A stretch of DNA of 5,081 nt from positions 1-5,081 of the forward strand of contig JAIPFS010000122.1 of NCBI GenBank assembly GCA_021736545.1. The letters run 5' to 3'. The DNA comes from Spirochaetia bacterium. Its GTDB lineage: Bacteria; Spirochaetota; Spirochaetia; PWKH01. Below the pieces are notes generated by a model. It was not told where the DNA came from. It searched no databases and saw only the letters and a program-made list of their open reading frames with translations. This document shows, piece after piece, positions 1 to 5,081 of the stretch. Each line of letters opens with the position of its first letter. Position 1 is the stretch's first letter. The translations under genes were made by a program, and so were the position numbers.

Positions 1-389
1 ATAGAATTGTTGAGGTTACAAGCCTTGTCATTGAAGAGCTTCATGATATTGAAGACATTGTCTGGATTGGAAAAAAACTTGAAGCCCTGGGAGTTCAGGT
101 CTGGCATTTATCTCGTTTTTTTCCCCATTATAAAATGGAACACCTTGATCCCACTTCGGAAAGCTTTCTGAATAAAGTTCTTGATAGGGTGAGCGAACTG
201 TCTATTCCGTATATATATGCAGGAAACAGTTCAAACGACAGTTTCAGTAAAACAAAATGCCCAAACTGCGGTATGGAACTTATTGGACACCGCGGATATT
301 TTGTAAAGGCTGAAAAGGAAGTTCATGACCATATTCTCATGGGAAAATGTCAGAACTGCGGAGCTTCCATTTACGGAATTTTTGATTAA
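1..389 (+). CDS. amrS: AmmeMemoRadiSam system radical SAM enzyme AmrS, C-terminal part (5' end outside window)
   Basis: The frame is open from base 3 to the TAA at 387-389, giving 128 residues of the C-terminus. The segment WHLSRFFPHYKM, then a proline-threonine stretch and a Y-x-Y-x-G-N motif, matches the end of AmrS-type radical SAM proteins, which usually read W-H-x-S-R-F-x-P-x-Y-K-M followed by Y-x-Y-x-G-N. Two Cys pairs follow, CPNC (258-269) and CQNC (348-359), like the zinc-ribbon-like tail of the family. The CxxxCxxC radical SAM motif would lie upstream, out of view. AmrS is named for its genomic link with AmrA (AMMECR1-like) and AmrB (Memo-like) proteins; its substrate is, to my knowledge, not settled. 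No amrA or amrB gene lies within the window downstream, so partners would have to be upstream or elsewhere. The ATG at 135 is internal and not the true start. Confidence 0.88.
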   Translation, partial: RIVEVTSLVIEELHDIEDIVWIGKKLEALGVQVWHLSRFFPHYKMEHLDPTSESFLNKVLDRVSELSIPYIYAGNSSNDSFSKTKCPNCGMELIGHRGYFVKAEKEVHDHILMGKCQNCGASIYGIFD

Positions 390-511
390 GACTGTGATTT
401 TCGGTTTTTTTACATTGATGCATTTCGGGTGATTTATAAAGGTTGTATCCGCGTTGAGTTTTCTTTACCCAAGCCGCTTCTATTATCTCTTTTTCTCCAT
501 CAGCAGCGTCC

Positions 512-585
512 GCTTATTTTAGTAAGCTAAGTAAAAATTATAAATGAATATAATGATTTTTAGTCATGTTCTTTATAAAATAAGC
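512..585. repeat. Nested inverted repeats in A+T-rich DNA
   Basis: GCTTATTTTA (512-521) is the exact reverse complement of TAAAATAAGC (576-585). Inside this pair, TAAAAAT (532-538) pairs with ATTTTTA (556-562), so the two stems nest almost concentrically. A competing local hairpin, GCTTA (512-516) with TAAGC (523-527), uses the same left arm. The outer arm is 10 bp and perfect, but the region is very A+T-rich, so part of this could be compositional. It does not look like a rho-independent terminator because no T-run follows on either strand. Confidence 0.4.
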
Positions 586-761
586 ACTTTTACCCTATAT
601 AACATATATAATAGTTGTTTTTTATGCTATACCATTAGTATGCTTATCATTTGTAAACAAAAAGAAAATATCTGTTTTTTAGATTTCTTTTCTTGAATAT
701 ATAGTGAAACTATGATAGATAGTATATAGGATCGATGTGGTGCTGGTTCGTGCAGAGAAGA

Positions 762-787
762 AAGAATCCATTCGTAAGAATCCATTC
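762..787. repeat. 12-bp tandem direct repeat, possible regulator binding sites
   Basis: AAGAATCCATTC occurs at 762-773 and again at 776-787 with GT between, a 14-base period. Each copy contains GAAT-CC-ATTC, an inverted repeat with a two-base centre, so each could bind a dimer. The pair lies roughly 100 bases before the MarR start. A perfect 12-base repeat at this spacing is very unlikely by chance, though replication slippage could also produce it. Confidence 0.55.
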
Positions 788-858
788 TAATAATTTCATG
801 TGATCCAGTAAGTAAGATCTCCAGTGTGTAGTTATTCTTGATATGGGAATGTAATTTG

Positions 859-870
859 TACATTGATGTA
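859..870. promoter_or_regulatory. Dyad TACAT-TG-ATGTA, candidate operator of the MarR gene
   Basis: The arms TACAT and ATGTA are perfect inverted repeats around a TG centre, 19 bases ahead of the TTG start and directly before the ribosome site. A weak -10-like TGTAAT (850-855) sits just upstream, without a good -35; if used, transcription would begin within the dyad. MarR proteins commonly bind such short palindromes next to their own start and repress themselves, so this is a reasonable operator candidate. Length alone does not exclude chance. Confidence 0.4.
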
Positions 871-877
871 GATTAAT

Positions 878-883
878 AGGAGA
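878..883 (+). promoter_or_regulatory. Ribosome binding site that fixes the TTG start of the MarR gene
   Basis: AGGAGA ends six bases before the TTG at 890-892. The frame has a stop at 869-871 and no ATG or GTG between that stop and 890, so the TTG is the only usable start. The ATG at 894 is in another frame. Confidence 0.8.
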
Positions 884-889
884 GAATCA

Positions 890-1444
890 TTGGATGTCGC
901 AAATGAAGTTTTAGTTACGTTACGCCAAATTGCCAGGGCTCTTGATCTTTACTCGCAAAGCTTGGTTAAGAGAATCGGACTGACGGGGCCGCAGCTTATT
1001 ATTATTAAAGAACTTGCTTTGAACGAGAGTCTTACCCCCGGCATGCTTGCTAAATATATGTCGATCAGTCAGGCCACAATAACCAGTATGATAGACCGTC
1101 TTGAAGCGAAGGGCTTTGTAAAACGTCAGAGGGATAAGTTTGACAGACGAAAAGTGAAGATTATTCTTCTCGACCCTGGTAAAGAGATTTTAAAATCAAA
1201 TCCTTCTCTTCTTATGGAAGAATTTATTAATAAATTTGAAGAACTACAGCCTTGGGAACAGACATTGATACTTTCTTCCCTTCAGAGGGTTTCTGATTTG
1301 ATGCAGGCTGAACAGTTTCCAGCAAACCCCATACTTTCTGATAGCGAATTTAACAAGGTTACAAAATCTATTAACAAGAAAAAGAAAGCGAAGAAGGAAG
1401 AGGAGAGGAAGGAAATAGAGAGAAACGAGGGGAAAAAATCTTAG
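890..1444 (+). CDS. MarR-family transcriptional regulator with a long charged C-terminal tail
   Basis: This 184-residue protein is a winged-helix DNA-binding regulator expected to act as a dimer in the cytoplasm. Residues 1-40 form the first dimerisation helices, with LTGPQL at 31-36 typical of the family. Residues 48-75 are the helix-turn-helix (LAKYMSISQATITSMIDRLE core). Residues 76-96 are the wing, with the conserved D85-R86-R87. Residues 100-140 form the C-terminal dimerisation helices. The body resembles EctR-type MarR proteins found near ectoine genes, but no ectoine gene is visible here, so the ligand and targets are unknown. Residues 141-184 extend beyond the usual MarR length of about 140-150 residues, and 158-184 are mostly Lys, Glu and Arg. 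It starts with TTG after a good ribosome site and converges on the U32 gene, 93 bases apart. Autoregulation is likely given the dyads upstream. Confidence 0.9.
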   Translation: MDVANEVLVTLRQIARALDLYSQSLVKRIGLTGPQLIIIKELALNESLTPGMLAKYMSISQATITSMIDRLEAKGFVKRQRDKFDRRKVKIILLDPGKEILKSNPSLLMEEFINKFEELQPWEQTLILSSLQRVSDLMQAEQFPANPILSDSEFNKVTKSINKKKKAKKEEERKEIERNEGKKS

Positions 1445-1464
1445 CGCTTATCTTTTTTTGCCTC
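1427..1464. repeat. Inverted repeat over the MarR stop codon, weak terminator candidate
   Basis: GAGG (1427-1430) pairs with CCTC (1461-1464), and G1432 plus the A6 run (1433-1438) pair with the T-run at 1453-1459, with one G/G mismatch between the two blocks. The top of the stem is poorly paired around AGCGCT (1443-1448). It lies at the meeting point of convergent genes, where a two-way terminator is expected, but the T-run is part of the stem rather than after it, so a standard rho-independent mechanism is doubtful. Confidence 0.3.
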
Positions 1465-1503
1465 CATCGATTTTGCTTCCATTGTTTTTGTCTCCATTTA
1501 TGA
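1459..1503. repeat. Three imperfect 15-bp tandem repeats between convergent genes
   Basis: The units are TGCCTCCATCGATTT (1459-1473), TGCTTCCATTGTTTT (1474-1488) and TGTCTCCATTTATGA (1489-1503). Positions 1-2, 5-9 and most T positions are shared. The last unit runs into an 8-bp tandem duplication, TTTATGAA at 1497-1504 and 1505-1512. The 15-base period keeps codon frame: in the MarR frame after its TAG it reads FASID, FASIV, FVSIY, and on the minus strand it reads METKT, MEAKS, MEAK. No ribosome site precedes either reading, so translation is not supported. Confidence 0.55.
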
Positions 1504-1537
1504 ATTTATGAATGCGATAATTTTCTCTTTTCACTAG

Positions 1538-4072
1538 TTAAGCATCAATAAAAACATAGGAAATACAGTCTTCAATATATACTGTATATCTTCTGCCGTT
1601 CTGTTCAAGGTGATATTTTGATGGTTCCGCTGTGCAGTTTCTGCATGTAATACCGAGACTATCTCTCTTGAAGCAGCTTCTACTGATAAAAAGCGGTGGA
1701 TTGAATGCTTTATCCACAAAAACCATTTCCGAAGACCATGACCTCAGAAGATTTTTTGAAGGCGGATGAGGATCCTCTATCCAATAGTAGGCAAATGCTG
1801 GTGCTATGTGAGAAGTGAGTTCCTTTATGGCAAGATTGTTGGCAGAGTAACAGTATATATCAACAAACGTTTGTATTTTAAATGTTTTCGATGCTTCCCG
1901 AACTATAGGAATATGACCCACATTGTTTACCCCAAGGTATATATGTTCTCCTCTTGTGTTATGGATATCCATAAGCTTCTTGATGAGCGAAAAAAGATCG
2001 TCTTTATATTTTTCCGGATGGAAAAGGACCGGTGCTAACGGAATGTAGTAATTATTCTTGAATGCCGGAATGCTTTTCACTAGGATATCTCCAGGTCTTG
2101 TCAGAAAAGGCAGCTGCATAGCTGTTCTGGAAGCAGTTTCAGAACCATTTTCAGTATCATGCTCATCAGCAGTGTTAAGAGCAAACTGCATGCTGCTCCT
2201 TAGCGGAATTTCAGAGGATACGAGGGGGAACTCTTCATCACTCTTTCCTGAAGATTTTTTTTCGGAAACAGTGCTGGGATACAAGCTAAAATAGGCCTCA
2301 GGGGTTTTTTGTTCCTCGAACAAGGAATCTAGATACTGATACCACTTCCTGCGGATGGTTTTCAGCTGAGAAGGAGGTATAAATATTCCCTCCGGGTCTA
2401 TTGATGTTCCTGGAGCTTTTAAAATGGCTGAATTTTCTGATTTTTTATAAATGACTAAACAGTCACTCATGCTGAAAAGACTTTCGCTGGATGAACGAAA
2501 AGTTTTTTCGAGAGACCCTCTCAGCTTCCCCTTTACCTTGGCGTTTTGTATAACAGCGGTATACGTCTGTTCAAAATGCTTTGATTTTTCAGTCCAAGAA
2601 AAACTTGAAACTATTCGCATACCTTCCTGGGTAAAATGAAATTTAGTCTTCAATGGACGTTTATATAGAGGAAAAGCTGTTGGCTTTATTTGCGGTAAAT
2701 GCGAAGCATGATCCGAAATTTTAAACAATTGGGCGTCCTTTGGTATCGGATCAGGGCTTAAAATGGATACAGTCTCCCCCGGATCAGCACAAGTGACTGA
2801 AAGGTCATTTTTGTTTCGAATTTGAGTTAATGCAAAGGGGCGGGCTTCCAAGATTTCTGGCAGTACTATGGAATTCTTAGCCCTGTTACCGGATTGAGCT
2901 TTGAATTTTGTATCCTTAGGGTTTTTTTCTATAAAATAGTGAATGCCGTCACGCAAGGAGAGTTTGACAGCCAGCTGCAATGTAATTCTTTTCCCTTTGA
3001 TTGAGATGATTTTTCCTAGGGGGACCCCTCTATGTGAAGGATATTCTGTGGAGACTAAACGGTCATTTTTATTGTTTGTCTCTTTTCTGGTTTTCTGCTC
3101 CTGCTCATAAAATAGCCAAGCCGTAGTGGTGCTGCGGGAGTAAAGCATCCGAAGTTTCTGTTTGTTGTTTTCAATATCAGAATCAAGCTTTTCAGAAACA
3201 GGAGCAGCCCTTTTCTGATTTGCTGTAGACAGCTCCAGCTGATCAATGATGCTTCGGTAATACCTGGAGACAGTGCTGCTGTATTCAGGACTTTTCATTC
3301 TTCCTTCAATTTTAATGCTGTCTATCCCGATACGGCGAAGCTCCGCTATTTTACGACCAAGCTCAAGGTCTTTCATAGAAAAAAAGTATCCCGGTGTTTT
3401 TAAATGTATATCGCCCTTCGATATATGCTTATGCTGTGAATCTTCTGAAATAAAATTAAACCAGGTACGGCAAATCTGACCACAGACTCCCCGGTTTGCT
3501 GAACGATCCAGCAGGCGACTGGATGCAAGACACATCCCAGAAAAGCCATAGCAGAGAGCACCATGAACAAACACTTCCAGTTCTGTTTCGGGGCACTCTT
3601 TTCGAATATGCGCTATCTCTTCCAAAGTCAGTTCCCTGGAAAGAATCACTCTGCTGCATCCCATACTTGCCAAGGTCTTTACCCCTTCCACTGAATGGGC
3701 TGCGGCCTGAGTAGAGGCATGTATTGGTATTTCAGGAAAATATTCTCTTATCATGTGCAGCACACCGATATCCTGTATGATGACTCCATCAATAGAAAGA
3801 TAGGCCAGTGAGTAAAGCAGGGAATATACTTTCGGCAGTTCGTTGTCCCTGATAAGAGTATTCAAGGTTATATATACTTTTTTAAACTTTCCACCGTCTC
3901 CTTTTTCTGAAGTACGGGCAAACTGCACCAGCCTTCGAAGCTCATCAAAGGAGAGATTTACTGCTTTGTTACGGGCAGAAAACTGTTTAAGTCCTGCATA
4001 AACTGCATCAGCACCGTTCTGTAATGCATAAACAGCAGAAGCGAAAGATCCTGCGGGGGCTAAAAGTTCCAT
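1538..4072 (-). CDS. Peptidase U32 family protein, RlhA/YdcP type (probable RNA hydroxylation enzyme)
   Basis: This 844-residue protein begins MELLAPAGSF, the standard U32 opening, which fixes the ATG. Residues 1-280 are the U32 domain, with the family signature at 166-184 (E166, F168, H170, G171, C174, G179, C181) and SIKIEGRMKSPEY at 252-264. C174, C181, C197 and C201 match the four cysteines that hold an iron-sulfur cluster in U32 proteins. At signature position 183 Ala replaces the usual aliphatic residue, by my memory of the pattern. Residues about 345-580 resemble the DUF3656-type middle of RlhA. A Ser/Glu-rich linker follows (590-655), then a second barrel-like segment (660-790; LGVNNVGHIPIVRE at 713-726) and a tail with C800, C810, C813 and C836. 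E. coli RlhA (667 residues) makes 5-hydroxycytidine in 23S rRNA and the paralogue TrhP acts on tRNA; older names call the family collagenase-like. This protein is longer than RlhA, so the substrate is uncertain. It is transcribed away from the LOR/SDH gene. Confidence 0.9.
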   Translation of the reverse strand: MELLAPAGSFASAVYALQNGADAVYAGLKQFSARNKAVNLSFDELRRLVQFARTSEKGDGGKFKKVYITLNTLIRDNELPKVYSLLYSLAYLSIDGVIIQDIGVLHMIREYFPEIPIHASTQAAAHSVEGVKTLASMGCSRVILSRELTLEEIAHIRKECPETELEVFVHGALCYGFSGMCLASSRLLDRSANRGVCGQICRTWFNFISEDSQHKHISKGDIHLKTPGYFFSMKDLELGRKIAELRRIGIDSIKIEGRMKSPEYSSTVSRYYRSIIDQLELSTANQKRAAPVSEKLDSDIENNKQKLRMLYSRSTTTAWLFYEQEQKTRKETNNKNDRLVSTEYPSHRGVPLGKIISIKGKRITLQLAVKLSLRDGIHYFIEKNPKDTKFKAQSGNRAKNSIVLPEILEARPFALTQIRNKNDLSVTCADPGETVSILSPDPIPKDAQLFKISDHASHLPQIKPTAFPLYKRPLKTKFHFTQEGMRIVSSFSWTEKSKHFEQTYTAVIQNAKVKGKLRGSLEKTFRSSSESLFSMSDCLVIYKKSENSAILKAPGTSIDPEGIFIPPSQLKTIRRKWYQYLDSLFEEQKTPEAYFSLYPSTVSEKKSSGKSDEEFPLVSSEIPLRSSMQFALNTADEHDTENGSETASRTAMQLPFLTRPGDILVKSIPAFKNNYYIPLAPVLFHPEKYKDDLFSLIKKLMDIHNTRGEHIYLGVNNVGHIPIVREASKTFKIQTFVDIYCYSANNLAIKELTSHIAPAFAYYWIEDPHPPSKNLLRSWSSEMVFVDKAFNPPLFISRSCFKRDSLGITCRNCTAEPSKYHLEQNGRRYTVYIEDCISYVFIDA

Positions 4073-4075
4073 AAT

Positions 4076-4098
4076 AGCAATTCTACACTATAATTGCT
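4076..4098. promoter_or_regulatory. 23-bp dyad in the divergent promoter region, candidate shared operator
   Basis: AGCAATT (4076-4082) and AATTGCT (4092-4098) are perfect inverted repeats separated by nine bases. Inside the spacer TA (4084-4085) and TA (4089-4090) also pair, so 9 of 11 positions per half are symmetrical around base 4087. The element covers the -10-like sequences of the minus-strand U32 gene and touches the -35-like TTTACA of the plus-strand gene, so a dimeric regulator bound here could control both. The regulator is not identified; the motif does not resemble the dyads near the MarR gene. Confidence 0.5.
4080..4092 (-). promoter_or_regulatory. -10-like elements for the U32 gene
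   Basis: On the minus strand TAGAAT (4085 to 4080) ends seven bases before the ATG, and TATAGT (4092 to 4087) lies just upstream; each matches TATAAT at five of six positions. No convincing -35 is visible for either. TAGAAT would start the transcript at or next to the ATG. No Shine-Dalgarno sequence precedes the ATG. Confidence 0.35.
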
Positions 4099-4127
4099 TT
4101 ACATGCGAGTCACTTCAATGGTATTAC
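4098..4127 (+). promoter_or_regulatory. Candidate promoter for the LOR/SDH gene, possibly leaderless
   Basis: TTTACA (4098-4103, five of six to TTGACA), an 18-base spacer and TATTAC (4122-4127, four of six to TATAAT) place the transcript start at about the A of the ATG at 4135. This fits the absence of a ribosome site. A better -10 hexamer, TATAAT at 4089-4094, has no -35 and would give a leader of about 34 bases. Confidence 0.4.
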
Positions 4128-4134
4128 ATTAATT

Positions 4135-5081
4135 ATGAAAACACGAATTTTTAAAGCGGAAGGGCACCTTATTGATTCTGCAATTCTTTCCGGCATACTG
4201 AACTCAATTCTTGCTGAAGGAGCAGATTATCGTATTATTTCCCTGAATGTCGGGAAACGCCCTGCAGAGATTTCCAGTCTGGAAATAGAAATTATCGGTA
4301 AGGGAGAAGAGCATCTGAAGACCATCGGAGACAAGCTTACCCCTTTAGGTGTCTATGAACAGGCAGTGCCTAGTGCCGTTCTTGAGCCGGCGGATATGGA
4401 CCGCCATGCCCCTGAATCGTTCTACTCCACAACAAATCATCGCACGGAAGTATATTTTGAAGGAAACTGGTACGAAGTCTGCAGTCAGCGCATGGATGCG
4501 GCAGTAGTATATGAACCGGAGCATAAGCGTTTTATATGCAGAAAAATGCGGGATATCAAAAAGAGAGAATTAGTTGTCTGCGGTAGTGATTCCATACGTG
4601 TGTTCCCCTTTGCGGCAGAGAAAAAGAAAGACGGCTTTTCCTTCATGTCAAATGAGGTCTCTTCAGAACGTAGTGACAATATTGCCATAGAACGTACCGC
4701 CTTTGAATTAGAAGAGATTAGGAATCGAGGAGGCAGAACCGTTGTTGTCTGCGGTCCCGTTGTTATTCATACAGGAGGAGCGGAAGCTCTGGCAGAGATC
4801 ATCCGAAACGGCTACATTCATGGATTTCTCGGCGGCAATGCAGCAGCCGTCCACGATCTGGAGAGCCAGTTCTTCGGAACCTCCCTAGGTGTTGATGTAA
4901 AAACCGGCAAAGTCACTGAGCATGGACATAATCATCACATGAGGGCAATTAATAAAATTTATGGATACGGTTCTATTGCAGGTGCTGTGGATGCCGGTGA
5001 ACTGAAAGCCGGTCTTATGTACGAAGTCATTCGTTCAGGTATTCCGTATTGCTTAGCAGGTTCAATCCGGGATGACGGCCC
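4135..5081 (+). CDS. TIGR00300/LOR-SDH-domain protein, ornithine cyclodeaminase-like (3' end outside window)
   Basis: 315 full codons are visible before the window ends; the family is usually about 400 residues. Residues 1-110 are the LOR/SDH N-terminal domain, with the opening EGHLIDS (9-15), LNVGK (37-41), D87-MDRHAPE and FYSTTNH (96-102). The later part carries KMRDIKK (137-143), FMSNEVSSE (170-178), a Gly-rich strand-turn CGPVVIHTGG (206-215), GGNAAAVHD (233-241), FGTSLGVD (247-254), a His-rich GHNHHMRAINK (264-274) and AGSIRDDGP at the edge, all matching archaeal members such as the M. jannaschii protein from memory. Archaeal relatives, and the C-terminal half of cyanobacterial AgrE/ArgZ, are linked to NAD-dependent conversion of ornithine to proline with release of ammonia. 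There is no arginine dihydrolase half here: the protein starts directly at the LOR/SDH domain. The ATG is chosen because it fits the family N-terminus and no other start lies before the stop at 4075. Substrate assignment for this member is inference. Confidence 0.88.
   Translation, partial: MKTRIFKAEGHLIDSAILSGILNSILAEGADYRIISLNVGKRPAEISSLEIEIIGKGEEHLKTIGDKLTPLGVYEQAVPSAVLEPADMDRHAPESFYSTTNHRTEVYFEGNWYEVCSQRMDAAVVYEPEHKRFICRKMRDIKKRELVVCGSDSIRVFPFAAEKKKDGFSFMSNEVSSERSDNIAIERTAFELEEIRNRGGRTVVVCGPVVIHTGGAEALAEIIRNGYIHGFLGGNAAAVHDLESQFFGTSLGVDVKTGKVTEHGHNHHMRAINKIYGYGSIAGAVDAGELKAGLMYEVIRSGIPYCLAGSIRDDG

Larger units (their letters stand above)
390..889. other. 500-base intergenic region between amrS and the MarR gene, no convincing gene
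   Basis: By hand count, 421-510 is about 44% G+C, 531-720 about 20%, and 721-880 about 35%, so the gap is a mosaic. There is no GC-rich hairpin followed by a T-run after amrS; only a bare T7 run at 404-410 is present. The A+T-rich middle has nested inverted repeats and -10-like hexamers such as TATAAT (607-612). The part nearest the MarR gene has a 12-bp direct repeat (762-787) and a 12-bp dyad (859-870). Short open frames on both strands lack ribosome sites and are treated as chance. The whole stretch is unusually long for a compact bacterial gene order, consistent with a regulatory region or a decayed gene. Confidence 0.7.

Noticed and set aside
404..410. T7 run after amrS as a rho-independent terminator
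   Set aside because: No GC-rich stem precedes it.
660..691. Hairpin AAAAGAAA...TCT / AGA...TTTCTTTT as a possible terminator
   Set aside because: Stem is almost all A-T with a three-base bulge and has no gene end immediately upstream.
544..696. Plus-strand 50-codon open frame coding a hydrophobic, Cys/Phe/Ile-rich peptide
   Set aside because: No ribosome site, and the hydrophobicity follows from the T-rich DNA. A small membrane peptide cannot be excluded but is not supported.
627..863. Minus-strand 78-codon open frame in the amrS-MarR gap
   Set aside because: No ribosome site before its ATG, it reads through the 12-bp direct repeat and the candidate operator, and the protein resembles nothing I recognise.
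1441..1497. Minus-strand 18-codon frame METKTMEAKSMEAKKDKR downstream of the U32 gene
   Set aside because: No ribosome site, and it is explained by the 15-bp tandem repeats; kept only as part of the repeat finding.
1766..2639. Several plus-strand open frames of 60-90 codons opposite the U32 gene
   Set aside because: They are antisense shadows of a well-supported 844-residue family member, without ribosome sites or recognisable motifs.
4089..4094. Perfect TATAAT as the main plus-strand promoter of the LOR/SDH gene
   Set aside because: No acceptable -35 at 16-18 bases upstream. It also falls within the dyad, so it is noted only as an alternative.
4485..4688. Minus-strand 67-codon frame opposite the LOR/SDH gene
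   Set aside because: Shadow of a conserved coding frame on the plus strand.

Overview
The window holds two partial and two complete protein-coding genes and looks like ordinary bacterial chromosome rather than a mobile or defence island. Gene bases are moderately A+T-rich, and the largest intergenic gap drops to about 20% G+C by hand count over 531-720. The gene set (AmmeMemoRadiSam-system radical SAM enzyme, long U32 protein, archaeal/cyanobacterial-type LOR/SDH protein, EctR-like MarR regulator) would fit an anaerobic or facultative bacterium, perhaps a spirochaete. That placement is an impression of mine, not something the sequence proves.

Layout. Bases 1-389 (+) are the 3' end of an AmrS-like radical SAM gene. 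Bases 390-889 are a 500-base gap with no convincing gene. It contains a possible gene remnant, a very A+T-rich stretch with nested inverted repeats, a 12-bp tandem direct repeat and a short dyad just ahead of the next gene. Bases 890-1444 (+) encode a MarR-family regulator with a TTG start and a strongly charged C-terminal tail. Bases 1445-1537 lie between convergent genes and hold three 15-bp tandem repeats and an inverted repeat. Bases 1538-4072 (-) encode an 844-residue peptidase-U32-family protein of the RlhA/YdcP type. Bases 4073-4134 are a compact divergent promoter region with a good 23-bp dyad. Bases 4135-5081 (+) encode the first 315 residues of a TIGR00300/LOR-SDH-domain protein, related to archaeal ornithine cyclodeaminase and the C-terminal half of cyanobacterial AgrE/ArgZ; the gene runs off the end.

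How they relate. The U32 gene and the LOR/SDH gene share one 62-bp control region, and the dyad sits where one bound regulator could affect both. Neither has a visible Shine-Dalgarno sequence, and each has a -10-like hexamer about 7 bases before its ATG, so both may be leaderless. The MarR gene has a clear ribosome site and its own dyad elements, suggesting autoregulation. I see no sign that the four genes form one pathway, and I found no clear undescribed system. The points most worth checking are the intergenic dyads and repeats and the leaderless divergent pair.
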